DNA of 5,604 nt from NCBI GenBank assembly GCA_026706165.1, contig JAPOZF010000541.1, forward strand, positions 1 through 5,604, given 5' to 3'. This DNA comes from Gemmatimonadota bacterium (GTDB lineage: Bacteria > Latescibacterota > UBA2968 > UBA8231). This document shows positions 1 to 5,604 of the stretch, piece after piece. Positions within the stretch are counted from its first letter, which is position 1. Every line of letters begins with the position of its first letter. The position numbers and the translations under genes are program-made. Below the pieces are notes generated by a model. It made no database searches. It saw only the letters and a program-made list of their open reading frames with translations, and was not told the origin of the DNA.

Positions 1-1
1 C

Positions 2-1489
2 CTCGGCATGCCGTCGCTGCGCATGGCGCTCAGGGGCGCCGACGTCATCACCGTAGCCGGCCTGCCGGAAGGCTCCTCCCCGGAGACCCGGGTCCGCCTG
101 CGCTCCATCGGCGACCGCGACGGGTCCGTCGATCCCTTTCCCCCGGTCGAGTTCGATATGCGGGACATCGACCCCGGACGGGACCTGCGTTCCAGGGAGG
201 CGTTCATCGATTTCGCCAGCGGCGTCTGCTCCCGCCGCGAACAGGAAACCGGCAGCGGCCTGGCGGGAGACTGGGAAGTCCTGCCCCGGGGGCAGCTGAC
301 CTATCTCTGCAGCCGCTTCCGGGGCCGCATCGGCGGATTCGACGGGGTGCTGTGGAGCAACGTCCCCTCGGCCGGAGGGATGTCCTCCTCCTCGGCAGTA
401 GTGGTGTCGACGGCCTGGGCCGCCATGGCCGTCAACGGCCTGACCCCCTGGGAGGAGATGTCACCGGGTGATCTCGCCGACGGCATCGGCATCTCCGAGT
501 GGCTGCGCGGCACCCGCGGCGGCTGCGCCGACCACGGCGGCATGATCATGGGAAAGGTTGGAGAGCTGGTGGCGGTCGGAGCCCTGCCGACCAGCGACGA
601 GGGACGGGTGCCGCTGCCGCAGGAATACGCCGCGGTCAGCTTCGACACCGGCGTGCGGCGGCGCTACGACGAGGCCGCCAAGGACGAGACCGTCATCTCC
701 TATCCGCTCGCCGTGTTCGCGCTGCGGGAGCTGATCCTGCCGGCGCTCGCCAGGCGCGACGGTTTTTCCGGTCTCGCGAGCGGGGAGTGCCTGCGGCTGC
801 TGCGGGACGTCACCCCCGGAAATCTCGGTCTCTCCCCGGCGCACATCTTCGAGCTGCTGCGGGCGCTGCCGCGGCGCACCTCGTTGAGGGAGATGGAGCG
901 CTTGGCCGCAAATGCCGGCAGGTTGGAGCAGTTCTCCGAGTTCCGCCACGGCGAGGTCGCCGACCGCTACCCGCACCTGTCGGCGGACTACCCCGTCCTG
1001 CTGCGCCGCCGCGCCGCTTTCGCCCTGGCCGAGCAGGACCGGGTGCACATGATGCGGAGCTTCCTCGACCGCGGCGACATGGCAAACGCCCTGCGGCTGA
1101 TCCGCCTTTCCCACTCCGGAGACCGCGACCAGGAGGTAGACGGCGAGCTGCTCGCCCGCCACGCCGCCGCGGTCGCCGCAGGAGAGGAGAACTGGCGCCT
1201 CTGCTTCCTGCCGGGAGGGTACGGGCGCATGACTCCGGAGTACGACCGCGTGGTGGGCGCCGTCAACCGCTGTCTCGTGGAGGCGGGCGGAGAGGAAGCC
1301 GGGGCGGTGCAGCGGCTGGGGGCCGGCTGGGGGGGAAGGGCCGGAGGCCTGGTGCGCCGCGACTGCGCCGAGGGGGAACCGGCGCAGCTGGCCGCCGCGG
1401 TCCGCCAGCGCACCGGAATCGAGATGGACTTGCAGTCGAGTGTCGTCGTCCCGGGGGAAGGGGCCTCGCTGCTGCAGCCCCCGTCCTGA
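2..1489 (+). CDS. Galactokinase-family GHMP sugar kinase (5' partial)
   Basis: A GHMP-superfamily kinase, predicted to transfer the ATP gamma-phosphate to the anomeric hydroxyl of a sugar in the cytoplasm. Counting from the ATG at 8, the phosphate-binding loop is PSAGGMSSSSA (residues 120-130). The likely catalytic Asp is D175 in GTRGGCADHGG. The third GHMP motif is GAGWGG (438-443). The stretch SHSGDRDQEVDGEL (368-381) matches the galactokinase SHxSLRDxYEVSxxEL region. The usual N-terminal GRxNLIGEHxDY signature is absent, and the first residues align with the part just after it. The frame is also open to the window edge, so the true start lies upstream, probably 40-60 codons away, and the ATG at 8 is internal. 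With that added it would be longer than typical bacterial GalK (about 380-400 aa). It is followed 9 bp later by a CoA-transferase, with no Leloir-pathway genes nearby. The sugar is therefore uncertain: galactose, arabinose or another sugar. The superfamily call is firm; galactose specificity is not. Confidence 0.85.
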   Translation, partial: LGMPSLRMALRGADVITVAGLPEGSSPETRVRLRSIGDRDGSVDPFPPVEFDMRDIDPGRDLRSREAFIDFASGVCSRREQETGSGLAGDWEVLPRGQLTYLCSRFRGRIGGFDGVLWSNVPSAGGMSSSSAVVVSTAWAAMAVNGLTPWEEMSPGDLADGIGISEWLRGTRGGCADHGGMIMGKVGELVAVGALPTSDEGRVPLPQEYAAVSFDTGVRRRYDEAAKDETVISYPLAVFALRELILPALARRDGFSGLASGECLRLLRDVTPGNLGLSPAHIFELLRALPRRTSLREMERLAANAGRLEQFSEFRHGEVADRYPHLSADYPVLLRRRAAFALAEQDRVHMMRSFLDRGDMANALRLIRLSHSGDRDQEVDGELLARHAAAVAAGEENWRLCFLPGGYGRMTPEYDRVVGAVNRCLVEAGGEEAGAVQRLGAGWGGRAGGLVRRDCAEGEPAQLAAAVRQRTGIEMDLQSSVVVPGEGASLLQPPS

Positions 1490-1496
1490 GGAGGAG
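1489..1496 (+). promoter_or_regulatory. Ribosome binding site of the CoA-transferase gene
   Basis: A strong purine-rich Shine-Dalgarno sequence, AGGAGGAG, begins at the last base of the kinase stop codon and lies 2-4 nt before the ATG at 1499, depending on which AGGAG is used. It supports that start and suggests translation of the two genes from one transcript. Confidence 0.8.
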
Positions 1497-1498
1497 AA

Positions 1499-2710
1499 AT
1501 GGAACAGGAACAACAGGCAGGTTTGCTGCAGGGGGTCCGCGTCCTCGACCTGACGCGCGTCCTCGCCGGCCCGTTCGCCTCGATGATCCTCGCCGATTTC
1601 GGGGCCGAGGTAGTCAAGGTCGAGCTCCCCGTGGGGGGTGACGAAGCGCGGGGGTTCGGGCCTTTCGTCAACGGCGAGAGTGCCTACTTCGCCAGCGTCA
1701 ACCGCGGCAAGAAGAGCGTCGCCGTCGACCTGCGCAACGAGCGCGGGCAGGAGCTGGCGCGCGCCCTGGCCGGAAGGTGCCACCTGCTGCTTGAAAACTT
1801 CCGCCCGGGCAGCATGGCGCGCTTCGGGCTCGATTACGAAAGCCTGCATGCCGAGCATCCCCGCCTGGTGTACGCCTCGATATCCGGCTTCGGGCAGACA
1901 GGTCCCTACGCCGGCCGGCCGGCTTACGACGTCATCATCCAGGCGATGAGCGGTATCGCCAGCATCACCGGTATCGAGGGCCAGCCCCCGGTCAGGGTCG
2001 GCTCCTCCATAGCCGATCTCAGCGCCGCCCTCTACGGAGTCATCGGCATGGTCGCCGCCCTCGCCCGGGCCCGGGAGACAGGCATGGGGCAGCACCTCGA
2101 CGTCTCCATGCTCGACTGCCAGATCGCCCTGCTCGAGAACGCCGTCGCCCGCTACGACGTCACCGGCGAGGTGCCGGCGCCGCTGGGAAGCCGCCACCCG
2201 GCGATCACCCCCTTCCAGTTCTTCCGGGCGGCTGACGGGTACCTGGTGATCGCAGCCGGCAACAACCGCCTGTGGCGGTCGCTGTGCGAGACCGTCGGCA
2301 CGCCGGAGCTGTGCGAGGACCAGCGCTTCGCGACCAACGAGCTGCGCACCCGCAACCACGCCGAGATGGAAAAGCTGCTTGCGGCCCCGCTGGCGCGGCG
2401 TCCGGTGGAGGAATGGTGCGACCTTCTCGGGCAGGCGGGGGTCCCTTGCGGGCCCATCCACGACATAGGGGAGGTGGTGGCCGATCCCCACGTCGCCGCC
2501 CGCGGCGCGATCAGACGGCAGGAGGTGCCGGCCGCCCGGTCCTCGATCGCCGTCCCGGCCTCACCGCTGCGGTTCTCCCAGGCCGGCTGCGTGCTCGAAC
2601 CGCGTCCGGCTCCGGACCTTGGGCAGCACACCGATGAAATCCTCGGGGAGCTGGCCGGAGTTTCCCGGGACGAGCTGGACCGCCTGCGGTCCGAGGGCGT
2701 TATCGGGTGA
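1499..2710 (+). CDS. Class III (CaiB/BaiF family) CoA-transferase
   Basis: Predicted family III CoA-transferase, moving CoA between an acyl-CoA donor and a carboxylic acid acceptor through an enzyme-bound aspartyl anhydride; such enzymes are cytoplasmic, usually interlocked dimers. The 403-aa length is typical. Family landmarks run in order: the N-terminal GVRVLDLTRVLAGPFASMIL (12-31), LADFGAEVVKVE (31-42), NRGKKSVAVDL (68-78), LLENFRPG (97-104), and SISGFGQTGPY (127-137) followed by PAYD. D144 of PAYD sits where formyl-CoA transferase has its catalytic Asp. DVSMLDCQIALLENAV and, near the C-terminus, GVPCGPIHDIGEVVADPH complete the pattern. The start is set by an AGGAGG box just upstream. It follows the sugar kinase gene by 9 bp and is probably co-transcribed with it. 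The substrate cannot be read: oxalate/formate, carnitine, mesaconate, succinate/benzylsuccinate and bile-acid enzymes all share these motifs. Alpha-methylacyl-CoA racemase is a related alternative. Confidence 0.93.
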   Translation: MEQEQQAGLLQGVRVLDLTRVLAGPFASMILADFGAEVVKVELPVGGDEARGFGPFVNGESAYFASVNRGKKSVAVDLRNERGQELARALAGRCHLLLENFRPGSMARFGLDYESLHAEHPRLVYASISGFGQTGPYAGRPAYDVIIQAMSGIASITGIEGQPPVRVGSSIADLSAALYGVIGMVAALARARETGMGQHLDVSMLDCQIALLENAVARYDVTGEVPAPLGSRHPAITPFQFFRAADGYLVIAAGNNRLWRSLCETVGTPELCEDQRFATNELRTRNHAEMEKLLAAPLARRPVEEWCDLLGQAGVPCGPIHDIGEVVADPHVAARGAIRRQEVPAARSSIAVPASPLRFSQAGCVLEPRPAPDLGQHTDEILGELAGVSRDELDRLRSEGVIG

Positions 2711-2873
2711 GAATTCCGGTACGGGAGGGTTTTACAACCTGGGCTTTCCGACGTGTGTGACGGGATTGTGAAACCTCTCTTCCCCCGCCACCTCCCGAGG
2801 CGTTCCACACCGCAGTACTCGAGGGCGAGGAGGCAGATCCCGACATCCCTACCGCCTTGCCGCAGGACCACAG
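2711..2873. other. Convergent intergenic region, no clear terminator
   Basis: This 163-bp gap separates the 3' ends of the two converging gene pairs. I looked for stem-loops followed by a T run on either strand. Only weak elements were found: a CCTC-CC-GAGG inverted repeat near 2802-2811 and CTCG-AGGG-CGAG near 2819-2830. Neither has a U tract. No convincing coding sequence was seen; the frames that cross the gap are extensions of antisense shadows. Termination here may be Rho-dependent or use a hairpin I did not recognise. Confidence 0.5.
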
Positions 2874-3872
2874 CTACATCCAGTCGATCGCGATCCCGGT
2901 CTCCCCGGCCAGCACGTCGAGGCGCGCGGCATCCTCCGTGCCGATGCGGATGCCGCTCTCCCGCTGATCCTTCTCCAGCCGGTCCTCGACGGCTCCCGGC
3001 AGGGTCGTCTCGTCGTATCCCTGCAGCGGAACCATCTGCTCGCGGGCGAGGCGGACCATCTCGTCGATGCCGTGCCTGAAATCCTCCGGCGGGCAGAAGA
3101 GGCCGATGTCCATCACCCAGACCATCCCTCCGAGTCTGGCGGAAGGGTATCTCCGCTTCGTCTCCCGGCAGGCTTCGTCCGCAAGGCCTGCGAATACCCC
3201 TCCGAGGGCGGTTGCGGCCGCGGTGTACCCCATCGACTTGAAGAACGCCGCCGGGATCAGGGTTTCCAGGGCTTCGTACTCCTCTCCTCGCCAGTCGTCG
3301 GCCATGATGCAGGTGGCGCAGTCGAGGATGACGGGGGGCTCCGAGGCGCTCGGCAGGCCGAAGCTGAGCGGCGGGTTGCCGTAGTACATCGCCCGCTTTT
3401 TTTCGTTCGACTCGTAGTACTGCGGGTAGGCCCCCTGCACCGAAAAGGCGGTGCAGCCCTCCTCCATGGCGCGTCGGACGTAATGCCCGGCGGAGCCGTA
3501 GTGGCCGATGTTGCAGGCGGCTCCGACCGCGACTCCCTTGACGCGGGCCTTTCGGACCGCCGCCTCGGTCGCCGACATCATCGGCGAGTACCCGAGGCCG
3601 CCGCCGCCGTCGACGTGGATCGCAACGTCCGTCTCCCTGAGGACGCGAATATCCGGGTCGGCGTTCACAGTCCCTTTCCGCAAGGCGCCGCAGTACCCGC
3701 CGAGGGCGCGGGTCCCGTGGGAGCGCACCCCGCGCAGGTCTGAGTTGACGAGGCAGCGGGCGAGCAGCGTGGCCTGGTCGCCCGGCATGCCCGCATGCTG
3801 CAGGCAGGCGGTTGCGAAGATCAGCAGGTCTTTTTCGGCGATGCGTCTGAATTCTTCCGGGGGTCGGTTCAT
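2874..3872 (-). CDS. Malate/L-lactate dehydrogenase-family (Ldh_2) oxidoreductase
   Basis: A member of the NAD(P)-dependent Ldh_2 family, which includes ureidoglycolate dehydrogenase, 2,3-diketogulonate reductase, sulfolactate dehydrogenase and piperideine/pyrroline-2-carboxylate reductase. These interconvert 2-hydroxy (or cyclic amino) acids and 2-oxo (or imino) acids in the cytoplasm and lack a Rossmann fold. Visible landmarks are DLRGVRSHGTRALGGY with H52, NIGHYGSAGHY with H124, YYGNPPLSFGLPS (163-174, the family GTNP element) and VILDCAT (181-187, family VLDMATS). Near the C-terminus, TTLPGAVEDRLEKDQRESGI resembles the family LPGExE...R...GI. At 332 aa it is slightly short. Between DCAT and the LIPAAFFKSMGY element (205-215) there are only about 17 residues, where relatives usually have about 45, including a GWAxDxxGxPTxDP stretch. 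The ATG at 3872 has AAAGGA 5 nt upstream. The gene begins 10 bp after the amidohydrolase stop, so co-transcription is likely. The family call is secure; the substrate is unknown and altered specificity is possible. Confidence 0.88.
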   Translation of the reverse strand: MNRPPEEFRRIAEKDLLIFATACLQHAGMPGDQATLLARCLVNSDLRGVRSHGTRALGGYCGALRKGTVNADPDIRVLRETDVAIHVDGGGGLGYSPMMSATEAAVRKARVKGVAVGAACNIGHYGSAGHYVRRAMEEGCTAFSVQGAYPQYYESNEKKRAMYYGNPPLSFGLPSASEPPVILDCATCIMADDWRGEEYEALETLIPAAFFKSMGYTAAATALGGVFAGLADEACRETKRRYPSARLGGMVWVMDIGLFCPPEDFRHGIDEMVRLAREQMVPLQGYDETTLPGAVEDRLEKDQRESGIRIGTEDAARLDVLAGETGIAIDWM

Positions 3873-3877
3873 TGCGG

Positions 3878-3883
3878 TCCTTT
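3878..3883 (-). promoter_or_regulatory. Ribosome binding site of the Ldh_2 gene
   Basis: On the minus strand AAAGGA lies 5 nt before the ATG at 3872, and its first A is the last base of the upstream amidohydrolase TGA. This fixes the start of the dehydrogenase and suggests translation from a shared message. Confidence 0.7.
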
Positions 3884-5445
3884 CAGGAGTGGTACTTCAG
3901 CGCCCGGCCCGGCAGGACCTCTGGCAGTGGATCGACCTCGGCCCCCCCGGAGATCACCTGCACCCCGTTGACGATCACCGAGTCGATGCCGGTGGGGAGC
4001 TGGTGGGGATTCTCGTAGGTGGCGCGGTCGGCGACCGTATCCGCATCGAACAGGACGACGTCGGCGTGGCAGCCCTCGGCGATGCGGCCGCGCCGGGTCA
4101 GCCCGAAGCGCTCGGCGGGGCGGCCGCTCAGTTTGTGAACCGCCTCCTCCAGCGAAAACAGCTTCTGGTCGCGCACGCAGGGCCCCAGCAGGCGGGGAGC
4201 CGACCCGTACACCCTGGGGTGCACCTGTCCGTCGGGGAAATACACCCCGTCGGACCCCATCATGTAGAGGTCGTGTGAGAGAAAGGGGGAGACCAGCGAG
4301 TCGTCGCCGTGGTGGAAGACCATCAGCACGGCGAGGCCCTCCTCGATCAGCAGGTCGCAGAGGGCGTCGGCGGGGGCCTTGCCGACCGCCTCGATGTACT
4401 CCATTATCGAGCTGCCGATATGGCAGGCGTTCTCCGCGCTCTGCAGCCAGGCGATGCGGGTGTGGGGAAAGCGGTCAGGCTCGAGATCGGCGGCGAACTG
4501 CCTTCGCAGGGGGGGGTCCTTGAGCTTTGCAATCGCCGCGAGCGGTCCGTCCTCCCAGACCTCGTACGGCAGCAGGAAGTTCAGCATTGTGCTCCCCGGC
4601 AGGTAGGGGTACACGTCGAAAGAAAAGTCGACCTCGTGGCGCGCGGTTCCGTCGACGTACTCGAGAACCTGCTCGATGGTGGCCGGGTCCGCCGCTTTCA
4701 GGTGCGAAACGTGCACGGGGACTTTGGCGCGCCTGCCGATCTCGACCGCCTCTTTCAGGGCGGGGACGATCCCCTTCCGGTAACGCACGTGGGTGACGTA
4801 CAGGCCGCGCTGCTCCGCCATGACCTCGCACGCTTCCACCAGCTCGTCGGTGGTGGCGAAGCACTGGGAGATGTAGTCGAGGCCGGTGGAGACGCCGACC
4901 GCTCCCTCGGCCATTCCGCGTTCGATCTCACGCCGGATCAGGCTCATCTGGAAGTCGTCGGGGACGGCGCGGCCGAAGCCGCAGGCCATGCTGCGGACGT
5001 TGGCGTACGGGATGTGGGCAACGGCGTTCTGCACGTTCGCTCCGTCGACCCGGTCCATGTATTCTCCCAGAGTTTTCCATCCATTGTACTCACTGTACGA
5101 CAGCGCGTTGAGTGATTTCATATAAAATATCCACTCAGGTACGGTGTCCGGGTCGACGGGGGCGTAGGAGATGCCGTCGGCCATGATGACCTCGGTGGTG
5201 AACCCCTGGGAGGTCTTGGCGAGCAGGTTGGGGGTCTTCAGCAGCCAGGCGTCGGTGTGGTTGTGGGTGTCGACGAATCCCGGTGCGACGATCATTCCCG
5301 AGGCATCGATGCGTCGGGCGCCCGTGTCCTCGGAAAGGTCTCCGACCGCGGTGATCCGGTCCCCGGAAATGAGGACGTCAGCCTTGAAGCGTCCGGCGCC
5401 CGTCCCGTCGATGACGGTGCCGTTGAGTATGGCGGTTTCTGTCAT
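3883..5445 (-). CDS. N-acyl-D-amino-acid deacylase-family amidohydrolase
   Basis: A metal-dependent amidohydrolase of the D-aminoacylase type, predicted to hydrolyse the amide bond of N-acyl-D-amino acids or a related amide. At 520 aa it is near full family length (about 480-570). The N-terminal beta-sandwich strand is AILNGTVIDGTG (5-16). The metal motif VDTHNHTD carries H61 and H63. STGLDYISQCFATTDELVEA (186-205) and YVTHVRYRKG (H219) follow. HVSHLKAA contains H248, and DVYPYLPGSTMLNFLLP (277-293) is the typical core. The catalytic-type Asp is D399 in MMGSDGVYFPDG, followed by HPRVYGSAPRLLG. The C-terminal sandwich includes GIDSVIVNGVQV. Where characterised D-aminoacylases have NCG with a metal-binding Cys, this protein has ADGISYAPV with D90, a form I associate with a distinct subfamily. 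There is no signal peptide. The ATG at 5445 fits the conserved N-terminus but lacks a Shine-Dalgarno sequence. The dehydrogenase follows 10 bp downstream. The exact substrate is unknown; a dihydropyrimidinase-like or peptide-derived amide is an alternative. Confidence 0.9.
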   Translation of the reverse strand: MTETAILNGTVIDGTGAGRFKADVLISGDRITAVGDLSEDTGARRIDASGMIVAPGFVDTHNHTDAWLLKTPNLLAKTSQGFTTEVIMADGISYAPVDPDTVPEWIFYMKSLNALSYSEYNGWKTLGEYMDRVDGANVQNAVAHIPYANVRSMACGFGRAVPDDFQMSLIRREIERGMAEGAVGVSTGLDYISQCFATTDELVEACEVMAEQRGLYVTHVRYRKGIVPALKEAVEIGRRAKVPVHVSHLKAADPATIEQVLEYVDGTARHEVDFSFDVYPYLPGSTMLNFLLPYEVWEDGPLAAIAKLKDPPLRRQFAADLEPDRFPHTRIAWLQSAENACHIGSSIMEYIEAVGKAPADALCDLLIEEGLAVLMVFHHGDDSLVSPFLSHDLYMMGSDGVYFPDGQVHPRVYGSAPRLLGPCVRDQKLFSLEEAVHKLSGRPAERFGLTRRGRIAEGCHADVVLFDADTVADRATYENPHQLPTGIDSVIVNGVQVISGGAEVDPLPEVLPGRALKYHS

Positions 5446-5449
5446 GGGT

Positions 5450-5566
5450 TCAGTGGGGGTTGCAGGCCGGCTGCGGCAGGGGTTGGAACTCGCAGTCGCC
5501 GAACCAGGTGGTTACGGAGCCCTCTTGGCTGAGGACGATGAGGATCGCGGCGGCCGCAAAAGGCAT
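5450..5566 (-). CDS. Possible 38-aa ORF upstream of the amidohydrolase
   Basis: I do not recognise this product. Translating the minus strand from the ATG at 5566 gives a 38-residue peptide beginning MPFAAAAILIVLSQEGSV and ending CEFQPLPQPACNPH. It has a short hydrophobic N-terminal stretch, two Cys (C25, C35) and a Pro-rich tail. Third codon positions are mostly G or C, as in the real genes here, whereas the other two frames either stop or give Arg/Pro-rich shadow-like text. Its TGA ends 4 nt before the amidohydrolase ATG, which has no ribosome binding site, so it could couple translation. Its own start has only a weak GGGGCG upstream. An in-frame TAG lies 9 nt before the ATG (5576-5578). 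The frame upstream of that TAG is open to the window edge (8 codons), so this could also be the remnant of a longer gene. It may equally be untranslated leader. Confidence 0.3.
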   Translation of the reverse strand: MPFAAAAILIVLSQEGSVTTWFGDCEFQPLPQPACNPH

Positions 5567-5604
5567 TTCGCCCCGCTATGCCTGCAGTTGCCCACCGCTT
5601 ACCT

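Noticed and set aside
499..1641. A 380-codon plus-strand frame overlapping the kinase gene.
   Set aside because: It is an Arg/Gly/Pro/Ala-rich +1 shadow of the GHMP kinase, with no motifs.
1911..1924. The GCCGGCCGGC palindrome in the CoA-transferase gene.
   Set aside because: It encodes Ala-Gly-Arg-Pro-Ala just before the catalytic Asp. A short GC palindrome is expected by chance at this composition.
461..2491. A 676-codon open frame on the minus strand, antisense to the kinase and the CoA-transferase.
   Set aside because: It mirrors two well-supported genes and its translation has no recognisable motifs and is low-complexity (G, A, R, H, V-rich). Long antisense frames arise readily in high-GC genes because stop codons are rare.
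2152..2871. A minus-strand frame ending inside the CoA-transferase and starting in the intergenic gap.
   Set aside because: Most of it is antisense to the CoA-transferase. The part in the gap (residues 1 to about 50) has no recognisable homology or ribosome binding site.
4309..5115. A 268-codon plus-strand frame opposite the amidohydrolase.
   Set aside because: It is an antisense shadow of a gene with clear family motifs along its full length.
5098..5130. An AT-rich stretch with TATAAAAT resembling a -10 promoter element.
   Set aside because: It lies inside the amidohydrolase coding sequence, encodes a normal Phe/Tyr/Met/Lys segment, and has no -35 box at proper spacing on either strand.

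Overview
The window is about two-thirds G+C, with strong G/C preference at third codon positions and tightly packed genes, so it comes from a high-GC bacterium. No rRNA, tRNA, phage or mobile-element marker narrows this further; a proteobacterial or similar heterotroph is plausible but not shown. All four main genes encode soluble cytoplasmic-type enzymes of carbon/nitrogen catabolism. No regulator, transporter, transposase, CRISPR array or RNA gene was seen.

Layout: two gene pairs converge on a 163-bp gap. On the plus strand, a galactokinase-family GHMP kinase (5' end cut by the window edge, stop at 1489) is followed after 9 bp by a class III (CaiB/BaiF, formyl-CoA-transferase-like) CoA-transferase at 1499-2710. 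On the minus strand, an N-acyl-D-amino-acid deacylase-type amidohydrolase (5445 down to 3883) is followed after 10 bp by a malate/L-lactate dehydrogenase-family (Ldh_2) oxidoreductase (3872 down to 2874). Just upstream of the amidohydrolase is a possible 38-codon ORF (5566 to 5450) ending 4 nt before the amidohydrolase start. That start has no Shine-Dalgarno sequence of its own.

How they may work together (inference): the minus-strand pair fits release of an amino or hydroxy acid from an N-acylated or cyclic amide substrate, then NAD(P)-linked conversion to or from a 2-oxo or imino acid. The CoA-transferase could activate a carboxylic acid from such a route, and the kinase could phosphorylate a sugar or sugar acid. 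No substrate can be read from the sequence, and the two pairs need not belong to one pathway. The most notable molecular details are an Ldh_2 protein that seems to lack an internal segment of about 25-30 residues, an amidohydrolase with Asp where characterised D-aminoacylases have the metal-binding Cys, and the small ORF apparently coupled to it.
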